Below, one piece after another: positions 22,139 to 33,182 of a stretch of DNA of 64,000 nucleotides; position 1 is the first letter of the stretch; every line of letters begins with the position of its first letter. The notes beneath the pieces were generated by a model. The model saw only the letters and a list, made by a program, of their open reading frames with translations, did no database searches and was not told where the DNA came from. A program made the translations under genes and the position numbers. Origin of the DNA: Setoptus koraiensis (lineage: Eukaryota; Arthropoda); NCBI GenBank assembly GCA_048013815.1, contig CM106586.1, positions 19,716,001 through 19,780,000 on the forward strand, given 5' to 3'.

Positions 22139-25100
22139 ATGTCCAGCCTCCGCAGGTGCCCCGTGGCCGCGCTGTCGGCGGGCGCCCGACACCCGAGCCA
22201 GGCCGGCGACAAGTGTCAGACGCGGTCAGATTGTTGTCAGCGACACTTGGCCGCCCCCACGAACACACTTGACATATCCACCTCGACACAACAATGCCGA
22301 TATCACACGACATGGCGCGACATGCGGCCCCAATTGGGGCACCGTTGCAACAAGCAAACAAAACTACAACAACTCAGCAACTATCCACTCAGCCGAGCTT
22401 GCACAAGTCGGCCCAACGGCGGCGCCGCCACCAATCATAGAAGCCGGCCCGCGCTGCTACTCTCAATCGGTGTCATAATTGCCTGCTGTGTGACAATTGG
22501 CGCCGCCGACCCGTCGAGCGGCCCCATGTCGAAAGCGGCCAGCGCCGGCCCGCACGACGGCTCCTCGGCTGCGGCCCCCCATTCGACGACACCAGCGCCA
22601 TTGCCGACCACACTGGCCACAGTGGCGCCACCACATCCGGCGGAAGCCGGCAAGCAGCAGCAGCAGCAGGACAAGGCGGCCAGCCGGCAGCACGCCACTC
22701 AGCCAACCGTTGACAGACAAATTCAGGCGCCCTCTAACGGCGCCGAGCAGCCAAGCCCGAAACAACAAACCACGGATCACAGCGCCACCAAGAAGCTGCT
22801 GCAGCAACAACAACAACAGCAGCAGTACCACAAGAAACAGCAGCAAGTGGCCGCCAATCTCGCCAAAAAGTCCCATCTGGCCAGCCAGGCCGGCCAGGGC
22901 AAGCCGTCCGCGGCGGGCGCCCCCAAGCCGCATCAGCACCATCATCACCAGGAGGAGCCCGCGGCGGACAGCGGCGCGCTATCGGCGGCGTCGGGCGTCC
23001 GCGAGCGGCAAATGTCGTCGCCGGCCGAGCCGTCGGGCAAGTCCGCGGCCGCCGGCGAGCCGGCTGACCAAGCCGCGGCGGCGGCAACGGACAAGGCGCC
23101 ATTTGTGGCGAAAGCGGCCACGCACACTCAGGCCACAAATGGGTATCATCAGCAGCACAAGTCATCGTCACTCAGAAAGTTCCTACCGTCGTTTTTATCC
23201 TCGCCATCGGCGCCCTCTACGGCGCACAACTCAAACCACAACAGCAACAACCGACAGCAGGTCCGCTCCAGCGCGGGCCTGGCCTCGTCGCTCATCAGCT
23301 CGGCCGCGGGCTCGCTCAGGAACCCATTCAAGGCGTCCGCCTCGACGCCGCTCAACGGCATAGCCAAGGCCTCGTCCGGCCCGGCGCCCTACTTTGTGCG
23401 CAAGTCCGGCGTTGACCGGCAGAGCGGCGGACTGGCCGCCTCGCTGCTGTCCAACCCGTTCGGTTTGGGCATGCTCTTTGCAGCGCCCTCTATCCTGCCC
23501 TCGCTCATTCTCACCCCGCTGGCGCTGGCCGGTCTCAGTCCGGCCATGTCGGCCATCAACAATTTCTTTGGCGACGACGACGAAACTCCGGCCGCCGGCG
23601 CCGCATCGTCTACCGGCGGCTCCTCTGGCGGTGGACCGCTGAGCGCCCTGGCATCGGGCAATTCGCCCTTCGCTCAATTCCTACAATCGGCGGGCGGTTC
23701 CAGCGCTCTGTCGTCGTCCAGTGGCGGCGCCAGTGGCGACAATGCGCCCTCGCGGGCACAAAAATTTGCCGCTCAGGCCATGCAAACACTCTTGGGTCCG
23801 CCAACAAACACGGAGAAGCCCCTATTTAATCCGGGCATGTTTGCCAACAGCCAGGGCATAGGCAACGCAATCGGGTCCCTGTCATCGGGCAGCGGCGGTT
23901 CGTCGGGCGGTGCGGGCTCGTCGTCGAGCGCCACCGGCTCGTCGTCGTCCAGTTCGTCTTCGTCGTCGCCCATGCGAAACCTGTTCAATGGCAACTTTAT
24001 GCAAGCGGCCGCCAGCGTCATTTCGCCAACGTTTGCCGCGCCCCCGTCGCTGAACTCGGGACCCGGTTCCGGCTCGCAGTCGTCAGGTGAGTTCATCAGC
24101 ACTAATTAACTAATTAGCTCATCAACCGATCAACTGATCAGCTGATCAACTAACCTATTGATCAGTAAACTAATTGACCGATTAACTAATTGACCTATCA
24201 ACTGATTGACATTCGCACACCAACGAACCATTCCGCTAATCGCGCAGGCTCCGACGAGGACTCTGGCCTCATGCAAATGGCCTCGAACGTCTTCGACAAA
24301 ATGGCCAGCTACATGTCGCCGGAAAAGGACACGCCCGCTCAGGCTTCCGGAAGTTCATCGGTGGCGGGCTCGTCTGCGGGACCAACGTCGACGCTGTCCG
24401 CTCTGGCCAGCCTATCGTCCATGTCGCCGTTCCAGCTGACCTCGTTGCTCATGTCGGGCAATCCCGGACCAACGGGCGCCGGCTCTAGCTCGTCGTCGAG
24501 CTCGCCGGCCGCCTCTTCGTCGGCCGGCTCGGGCTCATCGCGGGCCGGTTTTCTGTCGACACTGAAGAGCATGTACGAGCTGTTTAGCTCCAGCTTGAGA
24601 CGCCAGGAGGTGCAAACGGGCGTGGCCGCCAATGGTCAAAACAATGGCGAAAACAACGAATGTCAGCAACGGTTGATATGCGAATTGCACCAAAAGGCCA
24701 TGAACAATAAATTTGTGCGCCGATCCATTCAATCAAACATAATGGAATTTATCCATCAGAACAGCGACTCTAAATTGATGCAACAATTGCAACAGCAATA
24801 CGCGCAACAACAGGCCCTCAGTCAGCCCAATGTGCCCATAACGGCGCAATCGATTCAGGCTCGCGTCGACCAAGACGCCAAGTCTTATTTGGAGGATTTC
24901 TTCAAGGCAACCCGGCAGATAAATGGAGGCGAGCCCATTAATTGTAGCGCAATGTTCACAAAGTGCACCTCGAGCGCCCTGTTGTCGGCCGCCGTTCAGA
25001 TGGACCCCGCGGTCAACAACAAGGCCATGAGCAAATTCTCTAGCTTGATGAAGAAGATGCGCTTCAAGTCGTCGCAACAACAACAGCAACATTGGAAGGG

Positions 25101-25746
25101 ATCTAAGCCGTCGTCCGTGCAACAATCTCACCTGCCCGCAGTCGCCAATCAGCAGCAAGCGTACATGTTGGCGCAACCGTACGGCATTCCCTCGGATTAT
25201 CTGCAAGTGTCCAGCCGGCAACAACAACAACAACAGCAGCAGCAGCAGCAGCCATTGACGCCCGCCAACAGTTTGAAGATTATGCAACAAATGTTGCTCG
25301 CCCAACAGGATATGGCCAATCAGCAACAGTTGCAACAGCAATACAACCAACAAGTGGCCCAATCGAAGCAGATGCAACAGCAGATCCAAAACTACAACGA
25401 CTACGCCAACCTGCAGCAGCAACAACAACAACAACAACAACCTGTTGGCGCACAACAAATATCCACCCTCATTGGCTACACTCAATACAATCAACCTACA
25501 GCGATGGTTCCTCAGCAACAACAGCAACAGCAGCAGCAACAACAAGACACCGGCTACTCACCTGTTGTGCAAAACGCCCAACAACAACAACAGCAACAGC
25601 AACAAATGCTCACCACCAATTTGCCCGTGCAGTTCTATTCGACCGGAAGCGGCAGCGTCAGCAGCAAGCCAATCGGCAGCGACCAACAACAACAGCAACC
25701 ACAATCCACCTACAATCCGCCAGTTATGCACAACAGCAACAGGTGA
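22139..25746 (+). CDS. Large Ser/Ala/Gln-rich, probably exported protein (two exons)
   Basis: Exon 1 is 22139-24086 and exon 2 is 24248-25746. The intron has donor CAG/GTGAGT and acceptor CGCAG and keeps the codon (G|GC), giving about 1148 residues. A hydrophobic segment (about 104-120, LLLSIGVIIACCVTIGAA) could be an internal signal or anchor; if translation starts at the later Met (base 22322) it lies closer to the N-terminus. A second hydrophobic stretch lies near residues 440-465 (SILPSLILTPLALAGL). Most of the rest is Ser/Gly/Ala, Pro or Gln low complexity. One ordered-looking block in exon 2 (bases 24660-25000) carries spaced cysteines (CQQRLICELHQ and later CSAMFTKC), as in arthropod extracellular proteins of unknown function. 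The C-terminal 250 residues are poly-Gln. I do not recognise a named family. Confidence 0.75.
24087..24247 (+). repeat. Intron made largely of CTAATTGATCAACTGAT-like repeats
   Basis: Nearly the whole 161-bp intron is a degenerate array of about 10 bp units (TAACTAATT, GATCAACTGATCAG) between proper splice sites. Confidence 0.8.
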
Positions 25747-27151
25747 ATCGACCGCTGACGTTCGTAGACACGCCGTGTTTGTAGATTAGCCGACCGCTGA
25801 AACTGGATCAAACGGTCTGGCGAGCGACCGTTTGGCCCCCGGCACCGTGGCAACACGCGCACACAAACAAACCAACAAACAAAAGTACACTCACTCCAAA
25901 CGAACCGGTGGGGCCCGCTCGAAGCGTTGTCGTCATCAATTGCATGCAATACATTATTCGCTACTTAGTTGAACATCCGGTGCAACATCCGCATTCAATG
26001 AGCCAATTCCAGTGCATGCTATGCCAAGACAAATAGTGTGCATTGACGAGTGACGCTGGCACGTTAGCGAAATCTTGTTGGGCCCCCCTGCGACAGCCAA
26101 CCATGTGATCAAATCGTTTTGGCCATGCTACCACAAAAGAATGATGCCATGCTAATTAATTTAATTAATTAACGCGTCTTCATTGTACAGTGCAACAGAC
26201 ACCAACAACTGCCACCATCGACTTGCATGAACCGACCGACTGACATATACATACATTTATATATAAATATATATTTTATTATTATTATAATTATTATTTT
26301 TATGACTACTATTAATATTATTATTTTATATATATCTATGACTATATATAGATAGGAGTCGCTGAGTAGTGGCAGTTACTGGCCAATGTTTATAAGCGAT
26401 CGACACGGAGGTGAGCCATTGAGTGAGCCAAACAGTCACACGGGGTGCCGCCTTCGTCGGTCGGCCGCTCGAGCAATTGAGCTCAACATTGATCTTGACC
26501 AAATTGTAGCTAAAACAAACTTCTATGTCCCCCTATGTGTGTCCAAAGATTTTAACAGAGATTTCAACAGCTAAAAAATCAATCATCAATTCTAAATAAA
26601 AGCAAATCATATCTATACAAAAATTGTATAGTGTACAAATATCGTGTCAACTTGATCGTCCAATCACTCGTTCCACAGTGACCCTTTCGAGAATCTCAAT
26701 TTGAGATATATCAGAGGCAGAGCTCAGTGAACCAATTGACAAGATTGCCAGCTGTCCGGTGTGTCCGTCAATGTCACACTATATTTTGTTTGGCATTACG
26801 TAAAATGTGACGACAAACAATCTGATCTATGCGGTCGCATCAACGAACCAATTAGCTGTTCTTGCAGCCACAATAACTTATTGTCATCAAGCACAATGGC
26901 ATTTGTCGCGCCATGAATATTGATGAGCAATCAACAATAATCGACAAATAACTACGTCAGCCATTGCACCTGTCAGAGGTTGCATAAATCCGATGTGTGT
27001 GCCAATCTGCATAACATGTCAGAATGCATGATTTATGAAATAAATAATAATAAACAGACAGATAATTTGCACGATTAACGCTACCTCTTTCATCATATCC
27101 GATTCGTGCCGTATCGGTGTTTGGGATCCTGTCGCATCATCATCAGACGAG
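25747..27151. other. Intergenic region
   Basis: No credible gene. AT-rich stretches (26235-26355) contain TATATA repeats. An AATAAA at 26595 could serve the upstream gene, but is 850 bases away. A TTACGTAA palindrome lies at 26796. Confidence 0.5.
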
Positions 27152-27157
27152 TATAAA
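27152..27157 (+). promoter_or_regulatory. TATA box of the small secreted protein gene
   Basis: TATAAA in the context GAGTATAAAAAC, about 190 bases before the start codon at 27339. A CAGCACACTAATCA string about 30 bases further is a plausible initiator, giving a 5' UTR of about 155 bases. Confidence 0.65.
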
Positions 27158-27338
27158 AACAATGATCAATGTGCAAGTTCCAGCACACTAATCAAATCAA
27201 TTCACAAATCAATAGACAAGACAATACAATCGATCAAAAGACAATTAGCAAAAAGCTCGCCTAAGCAACAAATAAGCAATATCCTCATTTACAATACATC
27301 ATTTGTAATACTATACATACATAATAAACTGTGAAATC

Positions 27339-27788
27339 ATGAAGACATCAGCAGCAACCATTGTGTTGGTCTTGTCAATCAGTTTGGCCATGATTGTGAC
27401 ACCAACAATCGAGTGTACGTGCTCACTGGGTCTACTGCAGCAACTTGTCTCGTCGATATTCGGCCGTGGCGGAGCCCAGCAACAACAATTAGGCCAAAAC
27501 GGACAATCGGGCCAATATCCGTATCAGGGCATGAACGGCCTGAATGGCATGAACGGCCTGAATGGTTTGTTGAATGGTCAGCAGCAGCAGCAGGTGCCCC
27601 GATTGCCCTCAATGAACGGTCAGCAGCTGAGCAATGGACAACAAATGAACCAGTTGCCGGCCGGTGGCGGATTTTCGAATGGGGCCTCGGCTACCGGATT
27701 AGGGGGGCAATTGTCGGCGACCAACGGAGCCGCTCTGCCAGCTTTCGGCTCGTTGAATAACGGTGCCGCCACTGTGCCCGGCCTGTAA
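27339..27788 (+). CDS. Small secreted Gly/Asn/Gln-rich protein
   Basis: 149 residues in one exon. The N-terminus is a textbook signal peptide (charged MKTSAA, hydrophobic core IVLVLSISLAMIV, probable cleavage near residue 26 before CTC). The mature protein has a Cys pair near its start, a Gln run, then repeats of MNGLNG (about bases 27528-27565) and GQQ, and a Gly/Ala/Asn-rich tail. It sits between a clear TATA box and an AATAAA signal, so it looks like an independent, strongly expressed gene. No enzyme or toxin motif is visible. A structural or lubricating secretion is a guess. Confidence 0.8.
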   Translation: MKTSAATIVLVLSISLAMIVTPTIECTCSLGLLQQLVSSIFGRGGAQQQQLGQNGQSGQYPYQGMNGLNGMNGLNGLLNGQQQQQVPRLPSMNGQQLSNGQQMNQLPAGGGFSNGASATGLGGQLSATNGAALPAFGSLNNGAATVPGL

Positions 27789-27933
27789 TAACATCGACAA
27801 TAACAATAAGTTAGTTGTCGAGATTCGCCCAGAATGGTCAGTTGCTCACTTGTTATTTGTATACATTGTTGACATAGAGTGCTATATCGGATCGGATTTG
27901 CTTGGATCCAGCAAACGCAACGTCTACTCACAC

Positions 27934-27939
27934 AATAAA
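27934..27939 (+). terminator. Poly(A) signal of the small secreted protein gene
   Basis: AATAAA, 146 bases after the stop. Confidence 0.55.
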
Positions 27940-28843
27940 ACAGTTTACTCACAGTTTGCTACTCTTGCATAATTTGACTCCCACCCCATCATTATTCGGT
28001 TGACAACTGAGCCGCAATGTAGTCGCGCGACCATACCACACTAATTACAATTGCAATTACTAGTCATTCCTAATATAACTAGTCAGACGGGCAGCGCGCG
28101 GATACTACACTGGCTTGCCTTTTATGCGGCTTCGTTGCCTTGGTCCTATTACGTAAAACTATCCGGCTCTTGCGAACACAGCGTCTCGACGCATCCATTG
28201 CCCGTCGAGACACTATGTTTGTAACATGAGTTACTAATCAGAAATTGACTATTTTTTAGTGACCATCGATTATTCATATTTTCAGCCATTTTCACAACAA
28301 GTTGTCAGCGTACATGTGACCTATCTACGGATCTGGAAGAACGGCTTCTGGCGCACTAATTGCGCAAAGTAATCTTGATATCTTCAGTTAGAATTCTCGT
28401 CTATTTTGCGCACATTACTGCGCCAGATTGAAGCTCGCACAAAACACTTGTTAACGTCGTACGTCGCATCTACACCCACATACAGCCATACCAAAAAGGT
28501 GTACAGTTGTCGTGATGAAGCCACGCAATATACAACAAAATACTTGAAAAAAATATATACAAATATGAAGTATAAATACATTATCATGTTATGCCACTCC
28601 TCAATGATACATTGCCGCATCTCCTAATATTATTGCTAGCCATTTGTTACATCCACTCCTCCTAGCCCAAGTCCCGTCGTAATTCACGTTATCGTTATTG
28701 CCGGTGGTACACGGTCACAAGGACATCTTATCGGCCCATCGTAACTGAGATAAGATGATACTTTGTTTTGTCCAATCGCCTTATTAATTTACACTTGCGG
28801 CACAAACAACAGCAACAGTCTACTACTATCTAGAGTGGAAAGG
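27940..28843. other. Intergenic region
   Basis: No gene is recognised. A TTACGTAA palindrome lies at 28149. The segment just before 28844 may be the 5' UTR of the next gene. Confidence 0.45.
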
Positions 28844-29713
28844 ATGGCCTCACCGAAGCCAGGAGGTTTTGAAAATTTCGATTGGACGGCCTATTTTGGA
28901 TCGTTCGAAAGAAGAAAAGCGCGACCAGTGGACGAGAAAGCCTTGGATTTGAGCTCACTGCAGCCGTATATCGATGAGAAAATAGTTAAGCATTTTCTCG
29001 AGGAAGGAAAAGAGTTGCTGGCCAGAGTGAAGCAGGACGGATATGTTCGTGTCACGGGGTTGACGGCGGACAAATCGCTCAAGGCTCTCTACTATGACAA
29101 CGAGGACGAACCCCAAACTGGAAACGCGGCCCACCATAGAAAATGCGTGGCTGCCTGCGCCTACTGGGCAATGACTAGAAAATACACTAGTCAAACTATA
29201 AGGGATAATTCCAAATATGTCATCGGATTGCCGCCTGTGGTTTACATGGACGCACAAATAAAGAACTCTCTGGCCAGTCATTATGGCCTGCCCTGGTCCA
29301 CTGATCTGTACTATGTAATGAATTCCGGTTTAGAGTACATGATCCAGGAGTTTCCTTTGCAAACAACGGCTCTGTTGGCCTGGCGAGTATACCGGGGCGA
29401 ATACAAACTGGATAATAGTGAGAGAGGATTCTCCAGAGAGATGCGCCTCGTCATTGATTATCATTTTTCGCGAGCCAAGGCATTGAATCAGTCGAGACAG
29501 GAATACTTCAACAATCTGAAAGATCAAATCAAGGAATATATTGTCTATTTAGCCAAGGTACCACTTGTTCCGGAAATAAGTCCCGAGAAAACTTCCGATA
29601 AGACTTCCGAAAAATCTCGTGACAAAAGCCAACAAAGAGCGAGGACATATAAACCCATTCCAAGGCGATCCTCAAACCTGGAGGATTTGTTGTGTTGTTG
29701 TATATGTATGTAA
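28844..29713 (+). CDS. Orphan 289-residue protein with a C-terminal Cys cluster
   Basis: One-exon frame starting MASPKPGGF, the first ATG of the coding-like part. It is a soluble, well-mixed sequence with charged helices in the first 240 residues and no signal peptide or membrane helix, so it is probably cytosolic. Recognisable stretches include VKQDGYVRVTGL near residue 70 and YVIGLPPVVYMDAQIKNSLA near 130, none of which I can assign to a family. The tail is basic and Ser/Lys-rich with SDKTSEKSRDKS repeats and ends in EDLLCCCICM, a cluster that could be S-acylated for membrane attachment (inference). An AATAAA at 29965 lies 250 bases beyond the stop. Confidence 0.75.
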   Translation: MASPKPGGFENFDWTAYFGSFERRKARPVDEKALDLSSLQPYIDEKIVKHFLEEGKELLARVKQDGYVRVTGLTADKSLKALYYDNEDEPQTGNAAHHRKCVAACAYWAMTRKYTSQTIRDNSKYVIGLPPVVYMDAQIKNSLASHYGLPWSTDLYYVMNSGLEYMIQEFPLQTTALLAWRVYRGEYKLDNSERGFSREMRLVIDYHFSRAKALNQSRQEYFNNLKDQIKEYIVYLAKVPLVPEISPEKTSDKTSEKSRDKSQQRARTYKPIPRRSSNLEDLLCCCICM

Positions 29714-30594
29714 AATAGCCAGTGGAAAACAAATATCTCACAATTGTCTGTCAATTCCAACCAAGGGTGGTTCCGGGGATCGATCCTGAATCATGAATTG
29801 AATATTACCTTGTCCAATCTAACTGTCTCGTTGTCAGTTTAACTGAATTATTTAAATTAATAATGTTTTACCAAATATCTTGTCAAATATGCTTTCGCAA
29901 CTGAATTTTTAACACAAAAAACCTCACAAATGTTCTTTGATTACTGATGAAATAGAGCAGATAAAATAAAATAAACAACTCACCAGCTTTAAAAAATGAT
30001 CTCTAAATTAGTGCATGTTTGCCTGTGCGATTCATTCAGCGACGTGCGCATTATTTTGGAAATGCATGTTGATGAATCTGTGTAATTCAATCATAAATAA
30101 GGCAGTGGGCAGCCGCCCAACGGGCAAGAATTTTGCGGGCAGTTGTCATGCCGCACCGTGCACGCGCACACACCCACACAAATCCGCGCCGCGCACTACG
30201 CCTTATTTGAACCCGCACAGGCGCCAGTGACCTGACAAAATATAAAGTATTGCAAATTCTCCCGGCAACCTTTTAGTTGGCTAGCGCCAACTAAAACAAA
30301 GGAAGAGCCCAGTTTAGTGGGTTATTGTCCGGAACACGCACCACGCCCAATTTGGGTATTTTGGGTATTATTGGGTAGTGTATTGTGCCCTGATACTAGA
30401 ATGGGTATTCCGAAAGTGCGGAAATTCTTCGTTTGTTCGAGGGGCGTAGTTTGATGTTCGATGATCGACGTTCGGTGATCACTATTCGAACTTCGAAATT
30501 CAAAATTCGAAATTGTTGATCGCTGTTTCTGTTTCCTGTTCGGTGGGCGTAATTCAATGTTCTCACTCACTATCACTCATCAAAACAAAAACAG
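29714..30594. other. Intergenic region leading into the LRR-derived array
   Basis: No gene is seen. From about 30440 the sequence already resembles the array units downstream (GAAATTCAAAATTCGAAATTG, GGTGGGCGTA). Confidence 0.45.
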
Positions 30595-32065
30595 GTTGGG
30601 TGGCTGGGATCTCTTCCTTCCTTGGCATTTTTCCCCTCTCTCCGTCACTCTATTTCTCACTCTGTCTCACACTTTCTCTCTCTATTTCTGTCTATTTCTC
30701 ACTTCTATTCTTAAGGTGCTGGACCCGGAAGTTTCCGCACTTCCGGACTAACTTTTCCGGTCTATTGGGGTCAAGATGTACCCGTACCGGAAGTTTCATC
30801 AAGATCAGGGCGGGTCGCTATTCGCTACACTAACCGATCGCCGTTCATGATTCATATTCGCCGGATGTAGTTGGATGTAGGATAGTCGATGTTGGACGGT
30901 CACTAATACCTTCCAAAATATGTTTCGCCATGCCCAATCTACAACTTATGGACTTGAACTATAACAGTATCATCACCCTGCCAGCCTCTTTCACTGTGAT
31001 GCCAAAGCAGCGTTTTGTCTATCTCGATTGCAATCGGTTACATTCTCTCCCCAGAGATATCGGAAATCTAAGACCGTTAGAAGAGCTGCATTTGGTCTTC
31101 AACAAGATTAGCGAAATTCCCTATTCATTCAGGGAATCAGTAAATCTTAAAGTCCTGGACATGCGCTGCAACCCAAGATTCGAAATTGATGATCGTCATT
31201 TCTGTTTCATGTTCGATGGACAATGTTTTATGTTCGATAGTCGACGAATAGGTTGGGTAGCTGGGATCTCTTTCCACCTTGGCATTTTTCCCCTCTCTCC
31301 GTCACTCTATTTCTCACTCTTTCTCTCTCTATGTCTGTCTATTTCTCACTTCTATTCTAAAAGTGCTGGACATGCTCTGCAACCCAAAATTCGAAATTGA
31401 TGATCGCCGTTACGGTTTCGTGTTCACCGGACGAAGTTTAATATTCGATGGTCAAAATTCAGGGGACTATTCGAACTTCAGAATTCAAAATTCGAAATTG
31501 ATGATTGACGTTCCTGTTTGATGTTCGGTGGACGTAGTTTAATGTTCTCACTCAATATCTCTCGTCTAAAATAGGTTGGGTGGCTGGGATCTCTTTCACC
31601 CCTGGCATTTTTCCCCTCTCTATATCACCCTATTTCTCGCTTTGTGACTCCCGATCACTCTATTTCTCACTCTGTCTCACTCTTTCTCTCTCTATGTCTG
31701 TCTATTTCTCATTTCTATTCTTGAAGTGCCAGACATGCGCTGCAACCCTGAATTCGAAATTGATGATCGCCGTTTCTGTTTCGTGTTCGGTGGGCGTAGT
31801 TCAATGTTCTCACTCACTATCACTCGTCCGAAATAGGTTGAGTGGCTGGTATCTCTTCCTCCCATGGCATTTTTCCTCTCTCTCTCCATCACGCTATTTC
31901 TCACTCTGTCTCACACTTTCTCTCTCTATGTCTGTCTATTTCTCACTTCTATTCTTAAGGTGCTGGACATGCTCTGCAACCCTAAATTCGAAATTGATGA
32001 TCACTGTTTCTGTTTCATGTTCGGTGGGCGTAGTTTGATGTTCGATGATCGACGCCGAATAACAG
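30595..32065 (+). repeat. Tandem array of intron-plus-exon-end units derived from an LRR gene
   Basis: Four units start with GTTGGGTGGCTGGGATCTCT or a variant (30595, 31252, 31575, 31837). Each continues through a pyrimidine-rich tract (TCTCTCTATGTCTGTCTATTTCTCACTTCTATTC) and ends with TTAAGGTGCTGGACATG (about 30711, 31358, 31721, 31955). A short coding-like end (LDMLCNPKFEIDD) and a GGTGGGCGTAGTTTAATGTTC tail follow. The parts look like an intron (donor, polypyrimidine tract, acceptor) plus the last leucine-rich repeat of an exon. Copies differ by indels and substitutions and the spacing is irregular (657, 323 and 262 bp). Confidence 0.75.
30882..31200 (+). pseudogene. Leucine-rich-repeat protein fragment
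   Basis: Frame through the ATG at 30930 codes three to four 23-residue leucine-rich repeats (LQLMDLNYNSIITLP, FVYLDCNRLHSLP, LEELHLVFNKISEIP, LKVLDMRCNP), like the intracellular Ras-suppressor/SHOC2 type. Both sides dissolve into the array sequence. No start with a signal peptide and no other domain is present, so it is either one exon of a larger gene or a relic. The last repeat (KVLDMRCNP) is the piece that recurs in the array. Confidence 0.6.
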
Positions 32066-32140
32066 AGACATGCTCAAATCAATTCTATTTTCATATTCAT
32101 TGAACACAATACATGATAGCATGTAATACTCGAAACATAG

Positions 32141-32228
32141 ACTTGTCGAGATTTTGTACTGTCGAGATATTATACTGTCGAGATTTCATACGTCGAGATA
32201 CTGTACGTCGAGATTTTGTACGTCGAGC
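32141..32228. repeat. Tandem repeat, 15-18 bp unit (GTCGAGATTTTGTAC)
   Basis: Five units of GTCGAGAT followed by TTTGTAC, ATTATACT or TTCATAC. Confidence 0.88.
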
Positions 32229-32344
32229 AAACGTCCCTGTCCCCTTTCAACTGAGTGGCTACGGGACAGTTGAAAGAGCATCACAAAAGTTTGCACCACA
32301 AAATGAGTGCATTTCATAGTCTCTCTCTCTCGGCCTTTGTCTGT

Positions 32345-32532
32345 CTTCTATTACTTTTTGTTTTCCTTTTGTCTCTTCCATTTTTCTATCTTTTTTGTTT
32401 GGCTTTGATGGGTGCTAGAAAAAGACTGATCAACGTGATTCGTTGATCAGTCTTTGCCTACAAAAAGAATCAGCCTACAAAAAAGATAGAAAAATGGAAG
32501 AGACAACAAGAGAACAAAAAGTAAAACAGTCC
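32345..32532. repeat. Large imperfect palindrome with arms of about 90 bp
   Basis: The left arm holds TTTTGTCTCTTCCATTTTTC and AAAGACTGATCAACG. The right arm holds their reverse complements, CGTTGATCAGTCTTT and GAAAAATGGAAGAGACAA. The centre lies at about 32438 with a spacer of 5 bases (TGATT). The inner 15 bp and the ATAGAAAAATGGAAGAGACA block match exactly; the region between is diverged. Confidence 0.85.
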
Positions 32533-32714
32533 AGAGAAAAGCTGCAAGAAATATTGCCGAAGAAGAGGCCGGAAGAGAGACGATTCACCCCCTTCAAGTT
32601 AATCAATTGGCCGTGGCCTACATAGAGATGTTGGAGTCGATTATAAAAAGTAAAAAAGGAGTCGACGAGTTTATGGAAGAGATTGGCCCGAGAGGAAATA
32701 CGGAGTTGTTTTCA

Positions 32715-33070
32715 ATGGATGTCAGTCTCAGTGTCGAAGTTCATAGAATTTGCAAACGAGATGGAACAAACACCGGAACTAGAGAGCTATGCGACAACCA
32801 ACATAATCAACGAGTGTTTGGATAGTTTTGAAGGCGTAGACGATGTGAGAGATATGAAGAAATTAGTTGAAGCACTGCAAGCATCATATTCTGTGTGTGA
32901 GAGCAAATTCATTTCAAAAAAATGTTTTACTTTTACAGTCGCAGGGTGCGTTTTTTTTGTCCACCCAAAACATTACGGAAGGACCATGGATTGCTTCCAT
33001 TAACTTCAGAGATATTTGGTGAGAGTATTTTAACATTGAGTATGCAAATAGAATGGAGAGCAAAAACGAG
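32715..33070 (+). pseudogene. Broken inverted copy of the secreted orphan gene (middle part)
   Basis: The plus-strand translation matches the intact minus-strand gene at 33183-34259 from VSKFIEFANEMEQ through the Cys-containing region (VEALQASYSVCES against VEALSEFHSVCGD). It then continues only after a frame change near 32920 (KMFYFY, HGLLPLT). It lacks the signal-peptide part and fades out near 33070. It lies in opposite orientation about 110 bp beyond the intact gene's 3' end. Confidence 0.8.
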
Positions 33071-33182
33071 ACCCTTTGATGGCGAGAGCTCGAAAATGTT
33101 CAAGCCCTGTTTCTATTTATATCATATCATATGAATTATATGAATAAAAGCCTCATATCATGCACCAAGTGTCTCAGTGCGC

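Noticed and set aside
22463..24632. Antisense and other-frame open frames over the Ser/Gln-rich gene
   Set aside because: Shadows of a GC-rich, repeat-rich coding region; the plus-strand frame has the intron that keeps phase.
24733..25545. 270-codon Leu-rich minus-strand frame
   Set aside because: Reverse reading of poly-Gln (CAA/CAG) codons.
26386..26574. 62-codon plus-strand frame
   Set aside because: Short, no signal peptide or domain, and no supporting promoter.
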